From assembly GCF_008710095.1 (NCBI RefSeq), contig NZ_VYKJ01000001.1, positions 558,001-622,000 of the forward strand: a DNA stretch of 64,000 nt. The letters are read 5' to 3'. This stretch comes from Affinibrenneria salicis (lineage in GTDB: Bacteria > Pseudomonadota > Gammaproteobacteria > Enterobacterales > Enterobacteriaceae). The notes under the pieces were generated by a model, which searched no databases, was not told the DNA's origin, and was given only the letters and a program-made list of their open reading frames with translations. Positions 37,799-46,434 of this stretch are shown here, piece by piece; the first letter of the stretch is position 1; every line of letters begins with the position of its first letter. A program made the translations under genes and the position numbers.

Positions 37799-38992
37799 AT
37801 GTCGAATTTTTCATTACAGATGCAGATCGCCGATAACGCCGCGTTTAATCCGTCCGCCGACGCCTTGTTTAGTCGCCGTCAGGCCGAACAGGCGTGCGCC
37901 TTTCATCGCCGGATGCCCGGCTATCTCCCCACGCCGCTCTATTCGCTGGATGCGTTCGCCGCCGCGCTCGGCGTCGGGCGCGTGCTGGTTAAAGACGAGT
38001 CGCAGCGCTTCGGCCTGAATGCGTTTAAGATCCTCGGCGGCGCCTATGCTGTCGCACAGCTGGTGTGCGAAAAATATCAGCTGGATATCAATACGTTTTC
38101 CTTCGAACAGTTTTGCGCCAGCCACCCGCGGCAGATGACCTTCACCACCACCACGGACGGCAACCACGGTCGCGGCATCGCCTGGGCGGCCCGCGCGCTG
38201 GGGCAGCAGGCGGTGATCTATATGCCGAAGGGATCGTCGGCGGAGCGGGTGGCGCATATTACCGGTCTGGGAGCGGAGTGCATCGTCACCGGGATGAATT
38301 ACGACGACACCGTGCGTCTGACCACCCGCACCGCGCAGGAAAACGGCTGGCTGATGGTGCAGGATACTGCCTGGCCCGGTTACGAGAAGATCCCCGCCTG
38401 GATTATGCAGGGCTACGCCACGCTGGCGGTGGAGTCGGTGGAGCAGATCGCGCATAACGATTGGCCGACGCCGACTCACGTCTTTCTGCAGGCGGGGGTG
38501 GGCGCGATGGCGGCCGGCGTGCTGGACTATCTGGCTAACTGTTACGGCGCCGATCGGCTGCATGCGGTCATCGTCGAGCCGGATCGCGCCGATTGTCTGT
38601 TCCGTTCGGCGCAGAAAGGGGAGATCGTCGCCGTCGGCGGCGAGATGAATACCATGATGGCCGGCCTGGCCTGCGGCGAACCCAACCCGCTCGGCTGGCC
38701 GCGGCTGCGCGACAGCGCGCGGCAGTTTATTTCCTGCGAGGATAAGGTGACGGTGCTGGGGATGCGGGTGCTGGGCAATCCGCTGGCGCAGGATGCGCGC
38801 ATTATTTCCGGCGAATCGGGAGCGGTCGGCATGGGCGTGCTGGCGGCGATATTGCACAGTCCGCAGCGCGCGGCGCTGCTGGCGCGGCTGGGGCTGGACG
38901 CTTCTTCCTGCGTGCTGGTGGTGAGCTCGGAAGGGGATACCGACCAGCAGCACTACCGCGAGGTGGTGTGGCAGGGGCGGCCGGCGATCTGA
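37799..38992 (+). CDS. ygeX: 2,3-Diaminopropionate ammonia-lyase
   Basis: YgeX (DpaL) is a pyridoxal-phosphate enzyme that splits 2,3-diaminopropionate to pyruvate and two ammonia, acting on both D and L forms. The 397-residue product is of family length, and the cofactor lysine is Lys77 in FGLNAFKILGGAYA. TTTTDGNHGRGIAWAARALG and the glycine-rich QAGVGAMAAGVLDY also match. In the anaerobic urate pathway described for gut bacteria, ygeX forms the last nitrogen-releasing step. Here hyuA follows directly after 37 bp; ygeW and ygeY, normally next to it, are missing. Confidence 0.96.
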   Translation: MSNFSLQMQIADNAAFNPSADALFSRRQAEQACAFHRRMPGYLPTPLYSLDAFAAALGVGRVLVKDESQRFGLNAFKILGGAYAVAQLVCEKYQLDINTFSFEQFCASHPRQMTFTTTTDGNHGRGIAWAARALGQQAVIYMPKGSSAERVAHITGLGAECIVTGMNYDDTVRLTTRTAQENGWLMVQDTAWPGYEKIPAWIMQGYATLAVESVEQIAHNDWPTPTHVFLQAGVGAMAAGVLDYLANCYGADRLHAVIVEPDRADCLFRSAQKGEIVAVGGEMNTMMAGLACGEPNPLGWPRLRDSARQFISCEDKVTVLGMRVLGNPLAQDARIISGESGAVGMGVLAAILHSPQRAALLARLGLDASSCVLVVSSEGDTDQQHYREVVWQGRPAI

Positions 38993-39029
38993 GGCCGGAC
39001 GCAACGGCGGCATTTAATAGGAAGACAGT

Positions 39030-40430
39030 ATGAGACGTTTAATTAAAGGCGGAACGCTGGTCGATCATCGCGGCTGCTATCGGCAGGATCTGCTGATCGA
39101 ACAGGGACGGATCGCCCGTCGCGCCAGCGAGATCGCCATCGAGCCGGATATGGCGGTGATCGACGCCGGCGGCTGCCAGGTGATGCCGGGCGGCATCGAT
39201 GTGCATACCCATTTCAATATCGATGTGGGTATCGGGCGCAGCTGCGACGACTTCTTTACCGGCACGCGCGCGGCGGCCTGCGGCGGCACCACCACCATCG
39301 TCGACCATATGGGGTTCGGCCCGGCCGGCTGCGATCTGCATCATCAACTGGCGCGTTACCATGAGTATGCCGGCGGGCAGGCGGTGATTGACTACAGCTT
39401 CCACGGCGTGATTCAGCACGTGGACGACGCCATTCTGGACGAGATGGCGTCAATGGTGACGCAGGAGGGCGTCAGCAGCTTCAAGCTGTATCTGACTTAT
39501 CAGTACAAGCTGGATGACGGGGCGGTGCTGCGCGCGCTGCAGCGCCTGCGGCAGGTGGGCGCGCTGGCGACCGTGCACCCGGAGAACGACGCCGCCATCC
39601 GCTGGCAGCGCGACATCTTCCTGCGCGAGGGGCGCACCGCGCCGGTTTACCATGCATTGAGCCGGCCGCTGGCCTGCGAAGCGGAAGCCGTCGCCCGAAT
39701 GATCAATCTGGCCTCGCTGGCCGGCGGCGCGCCGCTGTATATCGTACACCTGTCCAACGGGCTGGGGCTGGACTACATCCGGCTGGCGCAACGGGCCGGT
39801 CAGGCGGTATGGGCGGAAACCTGTCCGCAGTACCTGCTGCTGGACGACTCGCTGTATCTGCGCCCGGACGGAATGCAGTTTATTCTCAGCCCGCCGCTGC
39901 GCCCGCGCGAGGAGCAGGACGCGCTGTGGCGCGGCCTGGCGGACGGCAGCATCGCCACCGTGGCGACCGACCACTGCAACTTTTCGCGCCAGCAGCGCCT
40001 GACCCTGTCCGGCGGCGATTTCAGCCGCTGCCCCAACGGATTGCCGGGCGTGGAAAACCGTCTGGCGCTGCTTTATTCGGGCGGGGTGGCGAGCGGCCGC
40101 CTCACGCCGTCGCAGTTTGTCGCGCTGACCAGCGCCCGGCCCGCGCAGCTGTTCGGCCTGTGGCCGCAGAAGGGAAACCTCAACCCGGGGGCGGATGCCG
40201 ATCTGGTGCTGTTCGACCCGCGGCGCAGCGTTACCTTGCGCCACGAGGCGATGCACGATAACGGCGACTATTCGCCGTATGAGGGGATGACCTGCCGCGG
40301 CTGGCCGGTGCTGACCCTGTGCCGCGGTGAGATCGTCTGCCGGGACGGCGTATTCAGCGGTCAGCGCGGTCACGGGCGCTTTGTGCGCCGGCAGCCGTTC
40401 AGGGCGACGGCCGGCGCGGACTCATTCTGA
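39030..40430 (+). CDS. hyuA: D-hydantoinase / dihydropyrimidinase
   Basis: HyuA opens five- or six-membered cyclic amides (phenylhydantoin, dihydropyrimidines) to N-carbamoyl amino acids in the cytoplasm. The 466-residue amidohydrolase has the metal site HTHF (His59, His61 in GGIDVHTHFNID), the probable carboxylated lysine Lys152 (SSFKLYLTYQYKL), His183 (TVHPEN), VHLSNG and ATDHCNF with the catalytic aspartate. It lies after ygeX and corresponds to E. coli hyuA (ygeZ). Its products would be substrates of the two carbamoylases in the rpiR operon. Its 3' end overlaps the convergent XdhC-type gene by 9 bp. Confidence 0.93.
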   Translation: MRRLIKGGTLVDHRGCYRQDLLIEQGRIARRASEIAIEPDMAVIDAGGCQVMPGGIDVHTHFNIDVGIGRSCDDFFTGTRAAACGGTTTIVDHMGFGPAGCDLHHQLARYHEYAGGQAVIDYSFHGVIQHVDDAILDEMASMVTQEGVSSFKLYLTYQYKLDDGAVLRALQRLRQVGALATVHPENDAAIRWQRDIFLREGRTAPVYHALSRPLACEAEAVARMINLASLAGGAPLYIVHLSNGLGLDYIRLAQRAGQAVWAETCPQYLLLDDSLYLRPDGMQFILSPPLRPREEQDALWRGLADGSIATVATDHCNFSRQQRLTLSGGDFSRCPNGLPGVENRLALLYSGGVASGRLTPSQFVALTSARPAQLFGLWPQKGNLNPGADADLVLFDPRRSVTLRHEAMHDNGDYSPYEGMTCRGWPVLTLCRGEIVCRDGVFSGQRGHGRFVRRQPFRATAGADSF

Positions 40431-41231
40431 TACGGCGGCCAGCGTGGTGGACTGCAGCTGTTGACCGCTGGTCCGGTTTTTCACCTGCAGGATCTCCGCC
40501 AGCACGCTGATGGCGATCTCTTCCGGCGTTTCGGCGCCGATATCCAGTCCGATCGGCGAATAGAGCGCGGCGATCGCATCGGCGGCTACGCCGTTCTTCG
40601 TCAGCGTGTTTTTAAAGGTCTGCAGTTTACGCCGGCTGGCCAGCAGGCCGAGATAGCGCACCGGCCGGCCGATGGTCAGTTCCAGCGCCTCCATATCCTG
40701 ATGGTTGGTGGCGATGACAACGAAGCTGTTGTCGTCGAGCGTCAGCTGGCCGATCCCCTCGCTGAAACTGCCGGCGGCCACGCGGCGGCAGTCCGCCGGC
40801 AGATCGGCGTGGTTGAGATTGTCCGGCCAGGTATCCAGCAGGGTAATGTTGAAGCCCAGCGGCTGCGCGGCGATGGCGATGGCCCGGTTAACGTGGCCGG
40901 CGCCGATCAGCACCAGATTCGGCCGGCGCGGCTGGACGGCGATATGCACGGTCATCGCGCCGCCGCAGTCCGAGCCCACCGCGCCTTCGCCCTGGCGCGC
41001 CATGCGGCCGTTGAACAGCCGCGATTCGCCCTGCTCCAGCGCCTGTCTGGCTTGCTCAAGCACCCGTATTTCCATCATTCCTCCGCCGATGGTCCCGGTA
41101 CAGTTTCCTTCGTCGTCCACCAGCATAGTGGCGGTATGGCGGGGCGTGGAACCGCGGCTTTCGATGATTTGGATAAACGCGAAAGCCCGGTTGTTCTGTT
41201 CCAGTTCGGCCGCGTGGGCAAATATATTCAT
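40422..41231 (-). CDS. XdhC/CoxI-family molybdenum cofactor chaperone
   Basis: The 269-residue product has the two halves of the XdhC/CoxI family: an N-terminal block RGSTPRHTATMLVDDEGNCT and GTIGGGMMEIRVLEQA with GSDCGGAMTVHI, and a C-terminal Rossmann domain (LVLIGAGHVNRAIAIAAQPL). XdhC binds and protects the sulfurated molybdenum cofactor and inserts it into xanthine dehydrogenases. The start at 41231 follows GAGGGACAGG; the 62 codons open upstream run through the ygfK promoter region and are not counted. It is the only minus-strand gene inside the block between ygeX and xdhB, and overlaps hyuA tail-to-tail. Confidence 0.88.
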   Translation of the reverse strand: MNIFAHAAELEQNNRAFAFIQIIESRGSTPRHTATMLVDDEGNCTGTIGGGMMEIRVLEQARQALEQGESRLFNGRMARQGEGAVGSDCGGAMTVHIAVQPRRPNLVLIGAGHVNRAIAIAAQPLGFNITLLDTWPDNLNHADLPADCRRVAAGSFSEGIGQLTLDDNSFVVIATNHQDMEALELTIGRPVRYLGLLASRRKLQTFKNTLTKNGVAADAIAALYSPIGLDIGAETPEEIAISVLAEILQVKNRTSGQQLQSTTLAAVSE

Positions 41232-41367
41232 CCTGTCCCTCACTGATGCAAAGCTGCTGCTGACTGATATCGATAACCTGCAAATTTCATGCCTTATGGC
41301 GTTGCGACGGATCAGATCGGGACAGGCGCCGTAGCCGGCGCCTTTATTTCCCCCATTGCGGTTTTTT

Positions 41368-41382
41368 TTCTCAAAATGAGAA
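41368..41382 (+). promoter_or_regulatory. Probable activator (YgeV-type) binding site upstream of ygfK
   Basis: TTCTCA-AAA-TGAGAA is a perfect dyad, extended by one further T/A pair on each side. It begins exactly 166 bp upstream of the ygfK sigma-54 promoter, the same distance as the related site before ygeX, and this spacing is typical for enhancer sites of sigma-54 activators. Confidence 0.6.
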
Positions 41383-41533
41383 ATGCGATTATTAATATGA
41401 AAAAAGCGGTGCGGCAAAAGAAAGGGAAAGGAAATAAAAAAGCGCGCCGGACAACCATATAAATTTCCTCTGGCGAGTCATCGCTTTCCGCGCCGGCGTT
41501 ATTCCCCTTCGCCAGTCGCGTCGCGCTTATTTC

Positions 41534-41549
41534 TGGCCTGCATATTGCT
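41534..41549 (+). promoter_or_regulatory. Sigma-54 promoter of ygfK-ssnA
   Basis: TGGCCTGCATATTGCT agrees with TGGCACG-N4-TTGCW at all positions but two, with the invariant GG at -24 and GC at -12. It is about 110 bp before the ygfK start. Confidence 0.75.
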
Positions 41550-41659
41550 AATACTCTTCGTGTGGTTAACCGCTGCCGGAGTAAAACGATAATCCGTCCG
41601 GCGTGGCGTGCGGTAATCGCGCGTTTATTTTTTCCTGAAAATACACGAAGGAGATGAAT

Positions 41660-44600
41660 GTGGGTGATGTGATGCGTCCCATTCCGTTTGAGCAATTGCT
41701 GGGGCGAATGTTTGCCGAATATCAGCAGAGCCGTTCTATTTTTTCGATCCCGGAAAGCCAATTTTACCGGCGCGATCCCGCCCGGCAGATGCAGGTATTC
41801 GGCGAGCGCTGCGATACGCCGGTCGGACCGGCGGCCGGTCCGCACACTCAGCTGGCGCAGAATATTATTACCGCCTGGCTGACCGGCGGCAGCTTCATCG
41901 AACTGAAAACGGTGCAGATTCTGGATCGACTGGAGCTGGAAAAGCCCTGCATCGATGCCGAGGATGAAGGCTTCAACACCGAGTGGTCGACCGAATTTAC
42001 CCTGGGCAAAGCCGCGGATGAATATCTCAAGGCCTGGTTTGCCCTCCATCTGCTGGAGTGTCTGTTTGCCCCGCGTTCGCCTGAGCAGGGGCGGTCGTTT
42101 ATTTTTAATATGAGCGTGGGCTATGACCTGCAAGGCATTAAACAGCCGCCGATGCAGGATTTTATCGCCACCATGATGGACGCCTCCGGCTCGCCGGCGT
42201 TCGGCTTTTATCGGCAGACGCTGGCGCGCTGGATCGAACGGGCGGACGTACTGCGCGCGCCCGGGCTGGACGCGCGCCGCGCGCAGCTGGCTCTGCTGCC
42301 GGAACGCATTGAGTCGCGGCTGGTGCGCGGCGTTACGCTCTCCACTATGCACGGCTGTCCGCCGGATGAAATCGAGGCCATCTGCCGCTATATGCTGCAG
42401 GAGAAAGGGCTGCATACCTTCGTCAAACTTAACCCGACGCTGCTGGGCTATCGGCGGGTACGCGAGATCCTCGATCGCTGCGGATTTGACTATATCCAAC
42501 TGAAAGAAGCGTCGTTCCTGCACGATCTACAGCTCGACCGGGCGCTGAGCATGCTGGAGCGGCTGATGACGCTGGCCGATGAGCGGCGGCTGTCGTTCGG
42601 CGTGAAGCTGACCAATACGCTGGGCGCGGTCAACCATAAGGCGCGTCTGCCGGGCGATGAGATGTATATGTCCGGTCGGGCGCTGTTTCCGCTCGCCATC
42701 AACGTGGCGGCGGTGCTGTCGCAGCATTTTCACGGCCAACTGCCGATCTCCTATTCCGGCGGCGCCAGCCAGCTGAATATTCGCGCCATTCATGAGACCG
42801 GCATTCACCCGATCACGATGGCGACCGATTTGTTGAAACCCGGCGGCTATCTGCGTCTCGCCGCCTGCGCGCGCGAGCTGGAAGCGTCCGCCGGCTGGCA
42901 GCGCGCGACGGTGGATGTCGAGCGGCTGAACGCGCTGGCCGCCGAGGCGCTGGAAACCTCATATCACCAGAAAAGCTGGAAAAGCGACGACGCCATTGAT
43001 GCCGGCGACGCGCTGCCGCTGTCCGATTGCTATGTCGCGCCCTGCGTCAGCGCCTGCGCCATTAAGCAGGATATCCCCGAATATCTGCGGCTGGCCGGCG
43101 AGGGGCGCTATGTCGACGCGCTGGATCTGATCTACCGGCGCAATGCGCTGCCGGCTATCACCGGCCACATCTGCGATCATCAGTGCGAATTTAACTGTAC
43201 CCGACTGGATTACGACAGCGCGCTGAATATTCGCGCGATCAAGCGTATCGCGCTGGAAAAGGGCTGGCAGGGCTATCAGCAACGCTGGTTTAAACCGGCC
43301 GGCTCCGGCAGCCGTCATGCGGTGGCGGTTATCGGCGCCGGTCCGGCCGGGCTGGCCGCCGGCTATTTCCTCGCCCGGGCGGGCCACCCGGTGACCCTGT
43401 TCGAGCGGGAACAGAGCGCGGGCGGCGTGGTGCGCCATGTGGTGCCGCAGTTCCGCATCCCGGCGGAAAAAGTTCAGCACGATATCGATTTTGTCGCCAG
43501 CCACGGCGTGAAGTTCGTGTACGGCTGCGACGACGGCCTGACGATTGACGCCCTGCGGCGGCAGGGATTCGACTATATCTGCGTCGGCACCGGCGCGCAG
43601 AAAAGCCGCCCGGTTACGCTGGCCGGCGATCATCCCGCCGTCTGGTCGTCGTTCCAGTTTCTGCGGCGTTTTAATCGCGGCGAGAATCTGCGGCCCGGCC
43701 GTTCGGTCGGCGTCGTGGGCGCCGGCAACACCGCGATGGATTGCGCCCGGGCCGCGCTGCGTCTGCCCGGCGTCGAACAGGTCACCATCCTGTATCGCCG
43801 CGGCGAACGCGAGATGCCGGCCTGGCGCGAGGAGGTGGAGGAGGCGCGCGCCGAAGGCGTGCACTTCCGCTTTATGGTCAACCCCGAGCGCTTTGATGCC
43901 GACGGCACGCTGCGGCTGCGCGTGATGGCGCGCGGCGAGCCGGATGCCCAGGGGCGCGCGCGGCCGGTGGAGACCGATCGAGTCGAGACGCTGCATATGG
44001 ATGCGCTGATCACCGCGATCGGCGAACAGCCGGACTACGCGCATCTGGCCGATATCGGCATTCCGGCGGACGCGCGCGGCGCGCCGATCGTGGATACCCG
44101 CACTCAGGAAACGGCGCGCGCGAATGTGTTCCTGATCGGCGACGTGCAGAGCGGCCCGGCTTCGATTGTGGCGGCCATCGGCGCGGCGCGGCGCGCGACG
44201 GATACCATCCTGCGGCGCGAGAATATTCGCGACGACCATGCGGCAAAACGCTGGCTGAATACCGATCCTGATGCGATCTATCGCCGCAAAGGGCAGATCG
44301 ATGTGCGTCTGGTGTCCGCCGAACGGCAGGATGACTTTGCCCGTCAGGAGGCGCAGCGCTGCCTGTCGTGCAACTATGTGTGCGCCAAATGCGTGGACGT
44401 CTGCCCCAACCGGGCCAACATTTCCATCGCGGTGCCCGGCTTCCGCGATCGCTTCCAGACATTGCACATTGACGCGTATTGCAACGAATGCGGCAACTGC
44501 GCCCAGTTTTGTCCGTGGCAGGGACGGCCCTACCGCGACAAGGTCACCATTTTCAACCTGCAGCAGGATTTCGCCGCCAGCGGCAATCCCGGTTTTCTGC

Positions 44601-44767
44601 TGACCGATGACGGCGTGCTGGTGCGTCATCAGCAGCAGATTTACCACCTGGAGATCGACGAACAGGGGCAGTTCGGTCGCGTGCCGCCGGAGCTGACCGA
44701 TATGTGCCGCATCATTAGCCATGTTTATCGACATCATCATTATCTGCTCGGCGCGGTGGAGGAATAA
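41660..44767 (+). CDS. ygfK: Multidomain oxidoreductase YgfK (putative selenate reductase subunit)
   Basis: YgfK joins an N-terminal TIM-barrel flavin domain of the dihydroorotate dehydrogenase type, a GltD-like FAD/NAD(P)H domain and a C-terminal ferredoxin. Visible landmarks are GPAAGPHTQLAQNI, the cysteine set CYVAPCVSACAIKQDIPEYL plus HICDHQCEFNC, the FAD motif VAVIGAGPAGLAAGYFLARA, the second dinucleotide motif GVVGAGNTAMDCARAALRLP, and two 4Fe-4S motifs in CLSCNYVCAKCVDVCPN and CNECGNCAQFCPW. The GTG at 41660 is preferred (AAGGAG six bases upstream) and gives MGDVMRP and 1035 residues, as in E. coli; an ATG at 41654 abuts the ribosome-binding site. It is linked to urate reduction in anaerobic purine clusters. 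Confidence 0.93.
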   Translation: MGDVMRPIPFEQLLGRMFAEYQQSRSIFSIPESQFYRRDPARQMQVFGERCDTPVGPAAGPHTQLAQNIITAWLTGGSFIELKTVQILDRLELEKPCIDAEDEGFNTEWSTEFTLGKAADEYLKAWFALHLLECLFAPRSPEQGRSFIFNMSVGYDLQGIKQPPMQDFIATMMDASGSPAFGFYRQTLARWIERADVLRAPGLDARRAQLALLPERIESRLVRGVTLSTMHGCPPDEIEAICRYMLQEKGLHTFVKLNPTLLGYRRVREILDRCGFDYIQLKEASFLHDLQLDRALSMLERLMTLADERRLSFGVKLTNTLGAVNHKARLPGDEMYMSGRALFPLAINVAAVLSQHFHGQLPISYSGGASQLNIRAIHETGIHPITMATDLLKPGGYLRLAACARELEASAGWQRATVDVERLNALAAEALETSYHQKSWKSDDAIDAGDALPLSDCYVAPCVSACAIKQDIPEYLRLAGEGRYVDALDLIYRRNALPAITGHICDHQCEFNCTRLDYDSALNIRAIKRIALEKGWQGYQQRWFKPAGSGSRHAVAVIGAGPAGLAAGYFLARAGHPVTLFEREQSAGGVVRHVVPQFRIPAEKVQHDIDFVASHGVKFVYGCDDGLTIDALRRQGFDYICVGTGAQKSRPVTLAGDHPAVWSSFQFLRRFNRGENLRPGRSVGVVGAGNTAMDCARAALRLPGVEQVTILYRRGEREMPAWREEVEEARAEGVHFRFMVNPERFDADGTLRLRVMARGEPDAQGRARPVETDRVETLHMDALITAIGEQPDYAHLADIGIPADARGAPIVDTRTQETARANVFLIGDVQSGPASIVAAIGAARRATDTILRRENIRDDHAAKRWLNTDPDAIYRRKGQIDVRLVSAERQDDFARQEAQRCLSCNYVCAKCVDVCPNRANISIAVPGFRDRFQTLHIDAYCNECGNCAQFCPWQGRPYRDKVTIFNLQQDFAASGNPGFLLTDDGVLVRHQQQIYHLEIDEQGQFGRVPPELTDMCRIISHVYRHHHYLLGAVEE

Positions 44768-44770
44768 ACC

Positions 44771-46099
44771 ATGCTGATATTGCACAACGCCACGCTGGTG
44801 CAGTTCGCGCCGGCGCACATCATCAGCGGGATGGATATCGCCATCGACGGAACGACGATCGCCGATGTGGGCACCAATCTGACGGCGCGCTATCCGGGCG
44901 CGACGGTGAAAGCGATGCGCGGCCGGCTGGTCATGCCGGGCCTTGTCTGCGCTCACAACCATTTTTATTCCGGGCTGGCGCGCGGCATTATGGCCGGCAT
45001 CGCCCCCTGTCCCGACTTTATCTCCACGCTGAAGAATCTGTGGTGGAAGCTGGACCGGGCGCTGGACGAGGAGTCGCTGTACTACAGCGGCCTGATCTGC
45101 TCGCTGGAGGCGATTAAGCAGGGCTGTACGGCGGTCATCGATCACCATGCCTCGCCGGCGCTGATCGCCGGCTCGCTGGATATCCTGCGCCGCGGCTTTC
45201 TGCAGGCCGGACTGCGCGGCATGACCTGTTATGAAACCACCGATCGCAACGGCGGGCTGGACGAGCTGCGCCAGGGCGTGGAGGAGAATATCCGCTTCGC
45301 CCGCCGGATTGAGGCCGATCGCCAGGCGGGGCGCGGGCCGTATCTGGTCGAGGCGCATATCGGCGCGCACGCGCCGTTCACGCTGCCGCAGGCCGGGCTG
45401 GAGATGCTGGCGGACGCGCTGCGCGAAACCGGGCGCGGGCTGCATATCCACGTGGCGGAAGACCGCTACGACGTGTCCCATAGCCACCATCACTACGGCG
45501 TCGATCCGATGGTGCGTCTGGATCAGGCGGGGCTGTTAAATGACAAGAGTCTGATTGCGCACGGTATTTTTCTCTCGTCCGACGATGTGGCGGTTATCAA
45601 TCAGCGCCGGGCCTTTCTGGTGCATAACGCCCGTTCCAACATGAATAATCAGGTCGGCTATAACGCGCGACTGGCGGAGTACCGGCATGTGGCGCTGGGG
45701 ACGGACGGTATCGGCGCCGACATGTTTGAAGAGCTGAAATTCGCTTTCTTTAAGCAGCGCGACGCCGGCGGATCGCTGTGGCCGGACAGCTTCCTGCGTT
45801 TTCTGCATAACGGCAATCTGCTGCTCGAGCGTAATTTTAACGCCCGTTTCGGTTCGCTGGCGGCCGGATATCAGGCCGATCTGACCATCTGCGATTATCA
45901 GTCGCCCACGCCGATGTGTCAGGACAATCTGGCCGGTCACCTGGCGTTCGGGCTGAGTTCGGCCAGCGTGCACAGCGTGATGGTGGCGGGCAACATGGTG
46001 TACGAAGATCGCCAGTTTCCGTTCGACGTGGCGGAGATCTACCACAACGCGCGGCGCAGCGCCGCCAGCCTCTGGCAGCGCATGGACCGTCTGCCGTAG
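44771..46099 (+). CDS. ssnA: Amidohydrolase SsnA
   Basis: SsnA is a metal-dependent amidohydrolase of the TrzN/guanine deaminase group. The 442-residue product equals the E. coli length and has HNHFYSGLARGIMAG (metal histidines), VEAHIGAHAPFTL, GLHIHVAEDRYDVSHSHH and ALGTDGIGADMFEELKFAFF. It starts 3 bp after the ygfK stop, and the pair is conserved as ygfK-ssnA in the anaerobic purine cluster. The substrate is a ring-opening intermediate in current models; direct evidence is limited. E. coli continues with ygfM and xdhD, which are absent here. Confidence 0.93.
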   Translation: MLILHNATLVQFAPAHIISGMDIAIDGTTIADVGTNLTARYPGATVKAMRGRLVMPGLVCAHNHFYSGLARGIMAGIAPCPDFISTLKNLWWKLDRALDEESLYYSGLICSLEAIKQGCTAVIDHHASPALIAGSLDILRRGFLQAGLRGMTCYETTDRNGGLDELRQGVEENIRFARRIEADRQAGRGPYLVEAHIGAHAPFTLPQAGLEMLADALRETGRGLHIHVAEDRYDVSHSHHHYGVDPMVRLDQAGLLNDKSLIAHGIFLSSDDVAVINQRRAFLVHNARSNMNNQVGYNARLAEYRHVALGTDGIGADMFEELKFAFFKQRDAGGSLWPDSFLRFLHNGNLLLERNFNARFGSLAAGYQADLTICDYQSPTPMCQDNLAGHLAFGLSSASVHSVMVAGNMVYEDRQFPFDVAEIYHNARRSAASLWQRMDRLP

Positions 46100-46434
46100 G
46101 GCGGCGAATCGCGCGTGGCGCAGACCGGCCGCGCGCTATCGGTCGCCGCCGGGTCTGCGCGCCGCGATCCGTCGCAATCTGTTTTTCCAGACAAATTCGA
46201 TGAATAAATTAACTAAGGGGGCAATCAGAGAATAAACGCAATCAGAAAAATAAAGAAAATCTATCGTACCTGATATTTCCATTATTGGATGGTCGATAAC
46301 CGGCGACGACGAGCGGCGGAATTCATCCAATATGATTAATTACCTGTATCAGCCTGCAAAAGTTTTTATCGCGCCAGGTGCAGTTGGCTATGTCTATTCG
46401 AAGCCGGCTTTCATTAATTACTTCTGATGGGAAT
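46100..46434. other. ssnA-porin intergenic region
   Basis: These 335 bp have no gene. A 9-bp inverted repeat TATTGGATG / CATCCAATA lies at 46283-46291 and 46324-46332, and a partial direct repeat beginning GCAATCAGA occurs at 46221 and 46238. The region is AT-rich relative to its surroundings, consistent with a promoter for the porin. No sigma-54 match was found. Confidence 0.4.

Larger units (their letters stand above)
41232..41659. other. XdhC-ygfK divergent control region
   Basis: No gene is present in these 428 bp. They hold the palindrome at 41368-41382 and the sigma-54 promoter at 41534-41549, and a region before ygfK richer in A and T. The palindrome is 137 bp from the XdhC-type gene, so one site could serve both directions. 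Confidence 0.6.

Noticed and set aside
42959..45493. Long minus-strand open frame of 844 codons opposite ygfK and ssnA
   Set aside because: It lies wholly antisense to two well-recognised genes in a GC-rich region, its translation is rich in R, A, H, Q and G, and it has no family resemblance.
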